DNA of 64,000 nt, taken from positions 85,166-149,165 of the forward strand of contig JAGQGU010000006.1 of NCBI GenBank assembly GCA_020432165.1, in the 5' to 3' direction. The stretch comes from Thermomicrobiales bacterium. GTDB taxonomy: Bacteria > Chloroflexota > Chloroflexia > Thermomicrobiales > UBA6265. Positions 44,340-53,555 of the stretch are shown here, piece after piece (the first letter of the stretch is position 1; the number at the start of each line of letters is the position of its first letter). Below the pieces are notes generated by a model. It was not told the origin of the DNA, did not search any database, and worked only from the letters and a program-made list of their open reading frames with translations. Position numbers and translations under genes: made by a program.

Positions 44340-44362
44340 AGCAACCCTCGTAGTGATGTTCC

Positions 44363-44409
44363 CAGATTGGTAGAGAGGTAGCGCCGCATTTGATATGCCG
44401 CGAACCTCT
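44363..44409. repeat. Partial copy of the CAGATTGGTAG / GGTAGCGCCG repeat
   Basis: CAGATTGGTAG (44363-44373) and GGTAGCGCCG shortly after also occur next to each other in the repeat at 63891-64000. AGAGGT (44374-44379) can pair with ACCTCT (44404-44409). The segment lies between convergent LLM and GH3 genes and may serve as a terminator. Confidence 0.4.
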
Positions 44410-44412
44410 AAC

Positions 44413-45930
44413 CTATTGACCTGACAACGCCATTGCCAATGCACGCAAACTCACGACCGCATCGCCGAAGGTGAAAATCGTCTCGTCCACATCGCCAAGC
44501 AACCCGATATCATAGGGGCCACGGAGATTCACATGGATCTTGGTGGCTCCGGGGTGGGCAGCATCGAGAATCCGTCGTCCGATTTCGGCCTGATAGGTAT
44601 GCTGAATGGCATCACGCGTGCAGATGACTGCTGTCTCCGCGTCGCCTACTGCAGCGATGGCCTGGCCGATTTCGTCGTCCGTTGGTTCGCTGCTGAGCGT
44701 GATGATCGTTGCCGCCGGGAGTTGCTCATGTATGGCATCCACCAGCACAGTCGGTAAGTCAAACCGATCGACAATCTCCAAATTTCGCAACCGTGCAAAC
44801 TGAATCACGGCGGTGCTTGCTGTATCTGGGACGTGCGGCACGGCACCATCAGAGGCTGTCCGAATCGTTTTTCTTGCGATCTGAATCGCGTCGTTTCGGA
44901 GAGCGGGCAGGTCAACGGAAGCGCCGCCCTCGTCGCCAATACGGAAACGTCGTCGCAGAGCACCCAATCGTGCGGCGGTGGTTTCAAAGAGGTGGGCATT
45001 AAGTCGACCGGATTCCACAGCCGCTACCAGGGCAGCATGCCGTTCGGCCAATCCTTGTGGTGCCTCGCTACTCTCGAGCACATCAACCCCTGCTTCCTTG
45101 GCGAGAATAGAGGCTTCGCCGATTCCCCAACCGCGGGCGATGGCATCCATCGTCATTGAGTCGGTGTAGATCACGCCCTCGAATCCCAGTTCCTCGCGCA
45201 GCAGTTCGGTGAGAATACGCTTGCTAAGTGTGGCCGGGAGATCATCCAATACGGGAAAGCGAATGTGGGCGGACATGACGCCCGGCACGCCAGCTGCAAT
45301 CGCTGCCTTGAATGGTGCGAGTTCGACAGCATGCAGTTCCTCCAGCGAAGCATCGATCTCCGGCAGACCATGGTGACTGTCGATATGGGTATTACCGTGA
45401 CCGGGGAAGTGCTTCACCGTGGGAATCACGCCCTCGTCCAGGAATCCCTGCATGGTGACAATACCAGCGCGGGAAACGATCTCGGCATTCTCGCCAAACG
45501 AGCGTGTGCGGATAACTGGATTCAACGGATTGCTGTTGATATCGATCGTGGGTGCGAAGTTCATATTGATGCCGACAGCCAGCAACTGTCGTGCCGTGAT
45601 GCGGGCGTTGGCGCGGATGATCTCGTCGGGCAGCGGTCCCACTGCCATGGCACTGGCTACGGTGACCATATCGACGGGGAATCGGGTAACGATTCCACCC
45701 TCCTGATCCGCCGCGATGAAGAGTGGTGGTAGTCCTTCTTCTCGCGCCGCTTCCTGCAGTTGAGCGCTGAGTTCCTGAATTTGCGTGAAGCTGGTGAGGT
45801 TATCGCCGAAGTAGAGCACGCCGCCCGGACGAATCCGATTGAAGATATCCCGGTCCGCCTCCGTGAATGTTGGTCCCATGAAACGGAACATGATCGACTG
45901 ACCAACAAGCGAAGGGAGGTGGTGGGGCAA
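44413..45930 (-). CDS. nagZ: Glycoside hydrolase family 3, NagZ-like beta-N-acetylhexosaminidase
   Basis: The 505-residue enzyme has a GH3 TIM-barrel (1-330) with the motif KHFPGHGNTHIDSHHGLPEID, which carries the catalytic Asp-His dyad loop specific for NagZ enzymes. The nucleophile Asp lies in IYTDSMTMDAIA. A second domain (about 360-500) follows, as in Gram-positive NagZ. The enzyme cleaves N-acetylglucosamine from muropeptides or other GlcNAc glycosides during cell-wall recycling. No signal peptide is seen. The TTG start at 45930 is preceded by CGGAG with 7-base spacing; an in-frame TAG lies upstream, so the start cannot be earlier. It is convergent with the LLM gene. Confidence 0.9.
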   Translation of the reverse strand: MPHHLPSLVGQSIMFRFMGPTFTEADRDIFNRIRPGGVLYFGDNLTSFTQIQELSAQLQEAAREEGLPPLFIAADQEGGIVTRFPVDMVTVASAMAVGPLPDEIIRANARITARQLLAVGINMNFAPTIDINSNPLNPVIRTRSFGENAEIVSRAGIVTMQGFLDEGVIPTVKHFPGHGNTHIDSHHGLPEIDASLEELHAVELAPFKAAIAAGVPGVMSAHIRFPVLDDLPATLSKRILTELLREELGFEGVIYTDSMTMDAIARGWGIGEASILAKEAGVDVLESSEAPQGLAERHAALVAAVESGRLNAHLFETTAARLGALRRRFRIGDEGGASVDLPALRNDAIQIARKTIRTASDGAVPHVPDTASTAVIQFARLRNLEIVDRFDLPTVLVDAIHEQLPAATIITLSSEPTDDEIGQAIAAVGDAETAVICTRDAIQHTYQAEIGRRILDAAHPGATKIHVNLRGPYDIGLLGDVDETIFTFGDAVVSLRALAMALSGQ

Positions 45931-46347
45931 CGTGCTATCTCCGATGATATGATGTGCCGACTCCTAACATAGGATTCTACGACTGTATGCTCGCATATTT
46001 GGGTCATTTCGTTCCGATTTTTGGGGCCGTTTGGACCCCTGCGTGCACAAATGTCAGCTATGTTTGCACGATGTGTGACAACTCATTGAACATGCATTCC
46101 CGGAAAATCGAGAAATGACCGCACGCAATATGGGGATAGCTGTGCAGTCATTCTCGTGAGGTATGGAGTGGTCAGGAGGCTCAACCTGACCAAGGTGGTC
46201 GTATCGGAGTGCGACCCTGATTTCCTAGGCGCGGTCCTGTCGGAGTCGATGTGTTCGGGGAAGAGGCACATCTCAGGATCTCGCGCCGGAACGGAGGAGA
46301 TGATCACCCGGGAGGGAAGAAGCAGGTGATCATCGCGATCGTTGAAC
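45931..46347. other. Intergenic region of 417 bases with one hairpin
   Basis: No gene is supported. GATGATCACC (46299-46308) pairs perfectly with GGTGATCATC (46325-46334), 10 pairs, downstream of the secreted-protein gene on the minus strand; it is a likely terminator. The region near 45960-46000 should hold the GH3 promoter on the minus strand. Nothing else stood out. Confidence 0.4.
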
Positions 46348-47262
46348 TTATGCAGTCACCTCCACAATGGCGTACATGCCCATGAGTGCGTGTGGCATAC
46401 CGCTGGCGGAATCTGCCACGAAGCAGATGGCGAGGTGTGTACCGGGCTGAGTCAGATTGAGCGTGGCCCATTGCGTTTGGCCACTGGAGACATCGGAGAC
46501 GAATCCGCCGGGACCGAGATCGGCGAAGGTCAAGCCGCCAGGGACCGGTGTACCGGTCATCATCGCCTCAAACAGGGAGGCGACATCATCGATAGTGGTA
46601 CCTTCGGGAGCCTTCATCAGCTCTACGAAGTGCGGCTGGGCACCGAGATTCTCCAGCTTCACCAGATTCTCGCCCACCATCAGCTCGCCCGCGGTGATCT
46701 CTACCACCATCTCGCCGACACTGAATGTGACCGTGCTTTCTGGCTCTGGCAGCTCTGTCGGCAGCTCGCCCGTCACCGTAAACGGCACTGGCGGCTGCGC
46801 CAGCAATTGTCCCGCTACAAACCAGTCGCCCGGTGTGAGGTCAATGATGCCGCTGGCGGAAGTCTCACCATTCGGCGCGTAAATGGTGGGAGCACCCGGA
46901 ATGATGATCTCGTAAAATGCCGGCGGAATGCCATCGGGAGCGGCCGCCGCCTGATCGAGGATGTCATCGATGGTGAGCCCGTCTGGCAAACCGCCAAACA
47001 TGGGCCCTAACGTAAAATCCTCGGGTGTTGGCTCCGCGGAGACATTGACCTTATAGCGGCCAGCCTCCAATTCGGCAGGCATGCCGGAAATGGCGTTGGC
47101 AACGATTTCGAGATGGATCTCTGGCAGATCAAGTCCGTCCCAGGCGGTGGGGAAGGTGGCTTCGCTTTCCTGTGCAGCAGCGCCCAGGGCGCGGGGAAGA
47201 CTGGCGAGGACACCAGCCGCCAGCAGGGCAGGGATAGCGGTGATACGAGCGCGTGTGTTCAT
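46348..47262 (-). CDS. Secreted duplicated beta-domain protein with copper-site-like ligands (copy 1)
   Basis: The 304-residue protein has a Sec-type signal (MNTRARITAIPALLAAGVLA, cleavage near AAAQE). The mature part is a tandem duplication. Both halves contain a P-D/E-G-L/T-T-I-D-D helix, a G-P or GG turn and a 'DLTPGDW' or 'NLTQPGT' strand. Only the C-terminal half keeps a potential metal set: His211, Cys280, His291 and Met296 (C-x10-H-x4-M), which recalls type I copper sites with a longer loop. I do not recognise a named family. Copy 2 is at 57919-58821. Each copy lies downstream of a LuxR-STAND regulator on the same strand. The ATG start follows AAGGAGAAG. Confidence 0.7.
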   Translation of the reverse strand: MNTRARITAIPALLAAGVLASLPRALGAAAQESEATFPTAWDGLDLPEIHLEIVANAISGMPAELEAGRYKVNVSAEPTPEDFTLGPMFGGLPDGLTIDDILDQAAAAPDGIPPAFYEIIIPGAPTIYAPNGETSASGIIDLTPGDWFVAGQLLAQPPVPFTVTGELPTELPEPESTVTFSVGEMVVEITAGELMVGENLVKLENLGAQPHFVELMKAPEGTTIDDVASLFEAMMTGTPVPGGLTFADLGPGGFVSDVSSGQTQWATLNLTQPGTHLAICFVADSASGMPHALMGMYAIVEVTA

Positions 47263-47484
47263 TATTGCGATTCTTCTCCTTGTCGAGAATGTGACTCGTG
47301 CGATCGTGGCCATTCCACAGATCGGCATAGTCATAGAATCGCGGTTGGGCGTACGCTGCACATCGGCGAAATGTCGTATTTACATTTGGGAGCCTCTACG
47401 ACAATTCGCGTAGGTGCAGAAGCGCAGACTAGAGCATCTTTCACAGAACTTGATCATTGATCTCAGGGAGTTTGCGTCTCTGTC

Positions 47485-47570
47485 GGTAGTGGCGACCTTC
47501 ATGGACGCCCAAGAAGACATGCTGGGTGCTGATCATCCGCCACCAGGTGACCATGAAGGTCACTACTACC
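47485..47570. repeat. Short 86-base element with 20-base inverted ends
   Basis: GGTAGTGGCGACCTTCATGG (47485-47504) and CCATGAAGGTCACTACTACC (47551-47570) are inverted repeats matching at 18 of 20 positions. They flank about 46 bases with no gene. The outer GGTAG/CTACC ends recall the GGTAGC-type elements elsewhere in the window. The rest of the 47263-47619 gap holds no gene. Confidence 0.65.
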
Positions 47571-47619
47571 GGGCGAGGCGCGTTATGGCCATGGTCCATT
47601 AAGAATGGCGATCGGATAT

Positions 47620-50217
47620 TTAGGCGATGCCGACTCGCAATGCCCAGGCCACGGCTGCGGTGCGGTTCTGCACACCGAGTTTGCCCAAAATGCTGGTCAC
47701 ATGTGTGGCGATCGTCCGCGGACTGATAAAGAGCGTATCCGCGATCTGCTGCGTACTGTGACCTTGCGCCAGGAGCGTCAGAATCTCAATCTCTCGTGGT
47801 GTGAGATTATGACGGGCCTGTTCGGGAATCGGTGGGGTTGGTGGGACCGGCGTTGGTTGTTGCTTGCCCGCCCAGGATCGCGCCAACACCAGAAGATGCC
47901 GGGCCAGACTTTCCAGATCCATGCGCTCGCCAACCTCCTGGGCTGCTTCCAGTTCCGGTGTGGTCAGGATGGAGATAGCCGTTCGCTCCAATGGTTCTAC
48001 GTCTTGCAGCATGCGGGCGGTCTTGGGCGCATTAAGCTGCTTGCGTACCGTGCGATCGGCGGTCATGAGTTCAACCACGGTCGTGTGATTCCCCTGGGCC
48101 GCAGCCAGTCTCACCATTTGATGGGTGCAGTCCAGAACGACCTGTCCATCCGTGGCACCATTTATCACGCTCAGGCATTCGCGTAAGTACTCAACGGCTG
48201 TCGCAAGATTCTTCTGCGTGATCGCGAGATGGGAGAGTCCTGCCAGCGCATAGCCCTCCATCAGCGGCATGTTGGTGCGCCGAGCAATGAGCGCAGCCTC
48301 GGTATGCGAGTCGTACGCGAGCGTGTAGTCGCCCAATTGGCGGGCAACTTCGCCCAGGTTCACCAGGGTGAAGGTGATATCGCGGACATCGCTAATACGC
48401 CGTTGCCAGGCCAGTGCTCGTTGCAGACTCGCCTCCGCCAACTCCCACTCGCAGAGTTCGATGTAGTAGGCACCAAGGTTATTTTCCGCAAGAGCGACAG
48501 CGGCCATATCGCCGAGTTCTTGCATGAGTTGCATCGACTCGAGGCCGAATGCAACTGCGTCCTCGGCATTCCCCCGCAGGAAGCGCAAACTCGCGAGATT
48601 TCCCAGCGCCACTGCGAGCGATCGCTTATCTCCGGAGGCTCGGGCCAGATCGGCTGCCTGCTGCTGAAAAACTTCGGCGGCATCGTATCTGGACTGATCG
48701 CTGCTGACCGAGCCCAATCCGATGAGCGCTCTGGCTTCAAAAACCCTGTCGCCGATAGCACCCGCCAGATAGCGGCCCTGCTCGAACCAGCCGTGTGCTA
48801 CCTTCCAGTCACGCAAATCCAGCGCCAGATTGGCGCCACAAACCAGACCTTTGGCGCGCAGTTGCGGAGAGATCGTGCCACCCTCAACCAGTGCCTGTTG
48901 CATCCATTGCAACCCATATCGGCTCAAACCGCGGGTGGAGAGATAACGCCAGAGCGAGCTGACGATGCGGAGAACGATATCGTTTCGTCCATTCTCCAGG
49001 CTCCATGCGATCGCGAGACGCGCGTTATCGATGGCATCGTCCACACGGGGCATCCATATTTCCTGATCCGGTCCGATGACATGCGCTTCAACATCATCGG
49101 CAAACATCGCCATGATTTCGGCGTGTTCCTGCTGCGCCGCCTGGGCTTCCCCGAGTGTGACCAACTGCTCCAGGCCATAGGCACGCACGGTTTCCAGCAT
49201 GATGTAGCGGGCTTCGCCATCGGCACGAGCCAGAGTTTGCACCAGCGAGTGATTGACCAGTCCGCCAAGGAGATCGTATGGCGAGCGCGTGGTATATGCA
49301 CCCGCTGCGACAATCTCCATCGCCTCAATCGTGAAGCCACCCGCAAACGCACTTAATCGGCGCAGGAGGTATTGCTCCTCGGGTGTCAGGAGATCGTAAC
49401 TCCAGCCGATGGCCGCGCGCATGGTCCGCTGCCGGGGCGGGAGATCAGTCTCCTCGGTAGAGAGGATGTTGAGGCGATTGTTGATACGGGCCAACATCGC
49501 CGCCGGAGTGAAGATGTTGGTACGCGCTGCTGCCAGACGCAGTGCCAATGGCAATCCATCCAATGCGCGACAGAGATCCGCAACCGTTTGTTCCTGTCCT
49601 TCCAACTGGAAGTGTGGCAGGGTTGCCTGCGCGCGCTCCCTGAAGAGTTGAACAGCTGCCGATTGTTCGATAGCTTCCGTCTCTGCGCCTTCCCCCGGTA
49701 CATCGAGCGTGCCAACCTGCAGCACCTGTTCATCATCTATACCCACTGGTGATTGGCTGGTAGCCAGAATGGTGATACCAGGGGCGATGGTCAGGAGCTC
49801 TTGCAGATAGCCACCGATCTCGGGAAGCTGCTCCAGATTGTCCAGGAGCAGGATCACTCGTGTCTCTGCCAATTGCGCGATGAGTTCATGGGGTTCGGGA
49901 GATTGGGAGTAAATGCCGAGATGATTCGCGATAACTTGCAGTGCCAGTTCGGGACTGCGAATCAGCGCGAGCGGAACAAACGTGACTGATCGTTTCGCTT
50001 CTTTGTTGACGATCTCGCCAGCGTGCAGCGCGAGTCGTGTTTTCCCGACACCACCTGGTCCGAGCAGTGTGACAAGGCGGGTGGATGAATCTTGAAGGAG
50101 TTTCAGGAGAAGGGCTGTCTCATCCGTGCGCCCGATCATCGGCGTCAGCGTGATTGGCAATTGCTCCGCGCGCATCGATTGTGAAAGCGTCATATCCATC
50201 GAGTCGACCTTGTCCAT
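47620..50217 (-). CDS. LuxR-family STAND ATPase regulator (copy 1)
   Basis: The product has up to 865 residues. It has a short N-terminal leader, an NB-ARC-like NTPase domain with Walker A LLGPGGVGKTRLA (51-63) and a Walker B like VILLLDNLEQLPE near 115. A winged region around 280-340 and helical TPR-like repeats over about 450-740 come next. The C-terminal LuxR-type HTH begins at about 800 (LTPREIEILTLLAQGHSTQQIADTL, cited as LTPREIEILTLLAQ and GHSTQQIADTL). Such proteins resemble the LAL/SARP-like signal-transducing ATPases that activate nearby genes. ATG 50217 is the first start; ATG 50199 after AAGGT is an alternative. The gene precedes the secreted protein 46348-47262 on the same strand. 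Confidence 0.87.
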   Translation of the reverse strand: MDKVDSMDMTLSQSMRAEQLPITLTPMIGRTDETALLLKLLQDSSTRLVTLLGPGGVGKTRLALHAGEIVNKEAKRSVTFVPLALIRSPELALQVIANHLGIYSQSPEPHELIAQLAETRVILLLDNLEQLPEIGGYLQELLTIAPGITILATSQSPVGIDDEQVLQVGTLDVPGEGAETEAIEQSAAVQLFRERAQATLPHFQLEGQEQTVADLCRALDGLPLALRLAAARTNIFTPAAMLARINNRLNILSTEETDLPPRQRTMRAAIGWSYDLLTPEEQYLLRRLSAFAGGFTIEAMEIVAAGAYTTRSPYDLLGGLVNHSLVQTLARADGEARYIMLETVRAYGLEQLVTLGEAQAAQQEHAEIMAMFADDVEAHVIGPDQEIWMPRVDDAIDNARLAIAWSLENGRNDIVLRIVSSLWRYLSTRGLSRYGLQWMQQALVEGGTISPQLRAKGLVCGANLALDLRDWKVAHGWFEQGRYLAGAIGDRVFEARALIGLGSVSSDQSRYDAAEVFQQQAADLARASGDKRSLAVALGNLASLRFLRGNAEDAVAFGLESMQLMQELGDMAAVALAENNLGAYYIELCEWELAEASLQRALAWQRRISDVRDITFTLVNLGEVARQLGDYTLAYDSHTEAALIARRTNMPLMEGYALAGLSHLAITQKNLATAVEYLRECLSVINGATDGQVVLDCTHQMVRLAAAQGNHTTVVELMTADRTVRKQLNAPKTARMLQDVEPLERTAISILTTPELEAAQEVGERMDLESLARHLLVLARSWAGKQQPTPVPPTPPIPEQARHNLTPREIEILTLLAQGHSTQQIADTLFISPRTIATHVTSILGKLGVQNRTAAVAWALRVGIA

Positions 50218-50377
50218 AGAGCAACCACCAGATACAACTTTCTACGCCGACCATGAGTTCCATGACGAAGGGCGTGTTTCGTCCTCTCGCCAGCAGGTGT
50301 GCAGGCATTGTAGGGGATAGGCTGGTTTCGCGGAAACGGGTTATCGTCTGCCATTTACGCGACCGATAAAGCAATCG

Positions 50378-51469
50378 CTACCCGACTGGATTGGCTGGAG
50401 ATTTGCGCCACATCAGGAGCGCGATGCCGCTAGCGGCGATCACCGCCAGCGCACAAATAGCTGCCCAGGCTGCGGGATCACTGGCGATAGCGAGGTAAAG
50501 TGCGCCCAGACCCAAGGCGGCTGCCGCCAACACGATCCGATATCGACCAAGCCATGCCATCATGCTTTCGCCGTGGATATGGTTTGATTGCCAGAGCGCG
50601 ACCACACCGGCAACAACGACTCCGACAGCAATTGCGGTGCGAAACGCACCACGCAGATCAACAAGAAGAATGCGTAACACCGCTGCCAGTACATCCTGCC
50701 GGTTCTCCGGTTGACTATCCACAATCCACGATTTCGCGATGGCCACAATCACCAGCAGGATACCGATGCTGATAGCCGTAGCCAGTCCGATTCGTCCCAC
50801 AGCACCGAGACGATCCTGGGCCAGTAGCAGCGCACCGATGAATGCGACTACTGTGACGACTGGCAAGACAAGCGCGAGGGTATCGATCAGATCAAGCACG
50901 TGTACGATCGTTTCGACCGCATCGGAGGAGTAGAGCACCAGTTCGGTTTCGTCGGGAGCAAGTGTGAGTGTATAACCACTGCCTGGGAAAATCTCGTTGA
51001 TCCTGGTATTTGTCCAGGCGATAACCGCCTCCAGATTCAGGACCAGATTGCCGTTCTTATCGACTTTCAGATTTGCGTTATCGATACTCGCCGCGTATAC
51101 GAGCGTTTCATGGGCGAGGCGATTGGCATCGCTCCACCATTCGGCAAAGGTTGGCGAACTGACAAACTCCTCCAGAAGCATCCCGACAAGCGGTGCGATT
51201 TGGTTACGTGTCGCCGTGCGTAGTCGGCCGGCACTTTCATCGAGTTTGAGCTGTTCATCAATGCGGCTGGTGGTTTCGCTGACAATGAACGCCTGAATAT
51301 CAGGATCAGTGGCGAGCGGTGCCATCGTCTCGGTCCAGGCATCGGTATCCTGAATCCGCACATTTGCCCAAATCGCCAGCGTTGAGGTAATAAGCCCCAG
51401 CACAATGATTGCGACCAGAATGCGGAATCCCCATCGCTGCCAACCTGATGCCGATCGCGCATTTGCCAT
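50378..51469 (-). CDS. Membrane protein of unknown function
   Basis: This is a 363-residue protein. A first membrane helix (about 15-40, ILVAIIVLGLITSTLAIWA) is followed by a large extracellular domain of about 150 residues with Asp/Glu-rich helices (TSRIDEQLKLDESAG, EEFVSSPTFAEWW). About five C-terminal helices then follow, with a short basic end. I do not recognise the family. The Thr-rich luminal part and repeated TM helices resemble some Chloroflexota and actinobacterial membrane proteins of unknown role. The start at ATG 51469 follows AGGAG. It lies between the LuxR-STAND gene and the twin kinases on the same strand, without close operon partners. Confidence 0.6.
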   Translation of the reverse strand: MANARSASGWQRWGFRILVAIIVLGLITSTLAIWANVRIQDTDAWTETMAPLATDPDIQAFIVSETTSRIDEQLKLDESAGRLRTATRNQIAPLVGMLLEEFVSSPTFAEWWSDANRLAHETLVYAASIDNANLKVDKNGNLVLNLEAVIAWTNTRINEIFPGSGYTLTLAPDETELVLYSSDAVETIVHVLDLIDTLALVLPVVTVVAFIGALLLAQDRLGAVGRIGLATAISIGILLVIVAIAKSWIVDSQPENRQDVLAAVLRILLVDLRGAFRTAIAVGVVVAGVVALWQSNHIHGESMMAWLGRYRIVLAAAALGLGALYLAIASDPAAWAAICALAVIAASGIALLMWRKSPANPVG

Positions 51470-51544
51470 GTAGTGCTCCTTCAATCCACCCCGTTGTTCG
51501 GATTATCTATCTTCTGCCACGCTTCGCACATCCGCCAAAGTGGA

Positions 51545-52108
51545 CTATTTCAGGTCTAGCATCTCCTGCACCATGAACGCGACTTCATCGACATCAATGG
51601 GTCCGAAAGTTGTATCGATGACAATGCGCGGTATATCGAGATCCAGCGGATCGGCCACACCTTCCAACAGATAGTGCTTCAGATCACCAATTCGGTTACC
51701 CACTTCGTGGATAGGGTGACGGGTTGGATCCTGCAGGCGACGTTCGTAGCGTGACAACAGCACCGCATGATCGGCACGTATATGGATCAAGAGGGCATTG
51801 GAGACCTCGATCAGAGGTGCCAATTCCGGTTCGGCAAGCCCTTTGTGAAAGAAGCTCTCGATGACTATTCCTTGTCCGGATCGCAATACCTCTGCGGTAG
51901 AAGTATAGAGATCCTTGATGGCGGCCAGGCCCAGTTTGCCCGCGAGGTCAAATGCGGTTTCTCCAAGGGCGTCGGCAAAGCGTTCCTTAACCGCATCCTT
52001 CTCAAGCAAGGGCAATCCGAGCGTGTTGGCGAGAGGGCGTGCCAGTGTGCTTTTGCCTGCACCCGGCGGACCCGAGATGATGATGAGGGGAGGCATGAGA
52101 TCGCTCAC
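51545..52108 (-). CDS. P-loop kinase-like ATPase (second of a pair)
   Basis: The 187-residue protein carries Walker A GPPGAGKSTLARPLAN at about 13-28, and a following ...LPLLEKDAVKERFAD region (LID/zeta-toxin/nucleoside kinase-like). GKLGLAAIKDLYTSTAEVL, VIESFFHKGLAEPEL and an Arg-rich RYERRLQDPTRHP follow. This is the AAA_33/zeta-toxin-like small kinase family, whose substrates include nucleotides, sugars or tRNA. The substrate here cannot be decided. The GTG start overlaps the stop of the paralogue (GTGA, 52105-52108). The two kinases are about one third identical, a local tandem duplication. Confidence 0.82.
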   Translation of the reverse strand: MSDLMPPLIIISGPPGAGKSTLARPLANTLGLPLLEKDAVKERFADALGETAFDLAGKLGLAAIKDLYTSTAEVLRSGQGIVIESFFHKGLAEPELAPLIEVSNALLIHIRADHAVLLSRYERRLQDPTRHPIHEVGNRIGDLKHYLLEGVADPLDLDIPRIVIDTTFGPIDVDEVAFMVQEMLDLK

Positions 52109-52695
52109 GACATATCCCCAATATACGAATCGCCCGATTGTGGCTGCTGCAGCGCTGTCATTACCGCCTGCCTGATCATGTCCACATCGGCAAATCCAGC
52201 GGAGGTGTTGACGAAGATGCGTGGCACCCCCAAATCGAGTGGTGCGCGCAAATCCTCAGGGAGTTTTGGCTGGAGGGTGCCGATGCGCGCCTCGTCGCCA
52301 TGAATCCAGTGGCGTTGGTGTGCCAGGGCTCGTTGTTCGTAGCGGTCCTTCAGCAATAGATCGTCGGCCCACAAATGGATGAGTACTGCGCGTGATCGCT
52401 GCACCAGCGGGGCAAAGAGGTGATCGAAATCGCCCGACCGGAAGAATCCTTCGACCATAACATCGCCGCCAGAGGTGATCACTTCGTTCGCGATGGCAAG
52501 CAGATGATGAACAGATGCGGCGGAGAGGGCATCGGCGATCGCCAGCGCCTCCCGTCCGATTGCGTCAGCCAGGCCTTCCTTGATCGGATCCATGGCGAAG
52601 AGGGGATAGCCGAGCGCAGCGGCCAGGGGACGAGCATGGGTTGTCTTCCCTGCCGCCGGTGGACCGCTCATGATAACGAAGGCTGGTATCTCCAT
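52105..52695 (-). CDS. P-loop kinase-like ATPase (first of a pair)
   Basis: The 196-residue protein has Walker A GPPAAGKTTHARPLAAAL. The following loop FAMDPIKEGLADAIGREAL and the region VMVEGFFRSGDFDHLF with later RAVLIHLWADDLLLKDRYEQR correspond to the same family and the same positions as in the gene that follows. ATG 52695 is preferred over GTG 52701 because AAGG lies 8 bases before it. The trpA stop is 63 bases upstream with a small hairpin in between (52711-52733). Tandem duplication of a kinase with a 4-base overlap suggests two linked activities or a heterodimer. The function is unknown. Confidence 0.8.
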   Translation of the reverse strand: MEIPAFVIMSGPPAAGKTTHARPLAAALGYPLFAMDPIKEGLADAIGREALAIADALSAASVHHLLAIANEVITSGGDVMVEGFFRSGDFDHLFAPLVQRSRAVLIHLWADDLLLKDRYEQRALAHQRHWIHGDEARIGTLQPKLPEDLRAPLDLGVPRIFVNTSAGFADVDMIRQAVMTALQQPQSGDSYIGDMS

Positions 52696-52710
52696 TGCCA
52701 CCGCCTTGTC

Positions 52711-52733
52711 CCATCGGGCACCTGACCCGATGG
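52711..52733 (-). terminator. Hairpin between trpA and the kinases
   Basis: CCATCGGG (52711-52718) pairs with CCCGATGG (52726-52733) around a 7-base loop. It lies in the gap between the trpA stop and the first kinase start. Short and without a T-run, it is at best a weak terminator or processing site. Confidence 0.4.
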
Positions 52734-52757
52734 TTCTGACTTATGCCCAAGATTGAG

Positions 52758-53555
52758 CTATGGGAGTGCCTGCTCGCCTCGCAGATATCGAACGTAATCG
52801 GCGGCGGCGGCGGGCATATCATCTGCACGCGTGTCCATGTAGTCGATTAATGCGCTCGCGACCACGGCCCCATCGGCTACCTGGCCGATATGGGCAACGT
52901 GTTCTGGTGTTTTGATACCGAACCCGATTGCCAGGGGGAGATCGACATAGGTTCGCACTCTGGCGAGATAGGTATCCAGACTGGCATTGAGATTCTCACG
53001 CGCACCGGTCACGCCGGTTACCGCGACGCAGTACACGAAGCCGCTACCAAGCTCGCCCACCTGCTGCAGGCGATCATCGGTGCTGGTTGGGGCAACCATG
53101 AAGATGAGATCGATACCGTGCTCGGCTGCTGCCGAACGAATGCGCTCACTCTCTTCAATCGGGAGATCCGGAATAATGAAGCCATCCACACCGGCCGCGC
53201 CACAATCGGCGACGTAGCGTTCAACACCGTATTTCACGACCGGATTGAAATACCCCATCAGCATCAGTGGTACCGTCACACCTTGCTGCCGCACCCTCGC
53301 GACCAATTCGATGCAATCATGCAACTTGGTGCCGTTGTTCAGGCTCACCTGGCTCGTGCGTTGCACGGTCGCCCCATCAGCCAGCGGATCGGAGAAAGGG
53401 ATACCGACTTCGATCAGATCGGCTCCAGCAGCCACCATCTCCAGCAGAATGCGTTCGCTGGTGGCAAGATCCGGATAACCGACGGTCAGGAATGGCATGA
53501 TCGGTGTTCGATGCTCAGCCTGGCAGCGTTGGAATGTCTCGGCAATACGGCTCAC
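52758..53555 (-). CDS. trpA: Tryptophan synthase alpha chain
   Basis: The 265-residue TIM-barrel enzyme cleaves indole-3-glycerol phosphate to indole and glyceraldehyde 3-phosphate. It carries the two catalytic acids: Glu in [17 protein letters not shown] (positions near 44-60) and Asp of the same motif. Later elements are [51 protein letters not shown] and [10 protein letters not shown]. The GTG start overlaps the stop of trpB as GTGA (53552-53555), the conserved trpB-trpA coupling. The usual trpE/trpD/trpC genes are not in this stretch, so the pathway is split on the chromosome. Confidence 0.96.
   Translation of the reverse strand: MSRIAETFQRCQAEHRTPIMPFLTVGYPDLATSERILLEMVAAGADLIEVGIPFSDPLADGATVQRTSQVSLNNGTKLHDCIELVARVRQQGVTVPLMLMGYFNPVVKYGVERYVADCGAAGVDGFIIPDLPIEESERIRSAAAEHGIDLIFMVAPTSTDDRLQQVGELGSGFVYCVAVTGVTGARENLNASLDTYLARVRTYVDLPLAIGFGIKTPEHVAHIGQVADGAVVASALIDYMDTRADDMPAAAADYVRYLRGEQALP

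Noticed and set aside
51545..52701. Zeta-toxin/antitoxin pair
   Set aside because: Both genes are kinase-like paralogues with Walker A motifs. Neither is a short antitoxin-like helical protein, so this is not a toxin-antitoxin unit.
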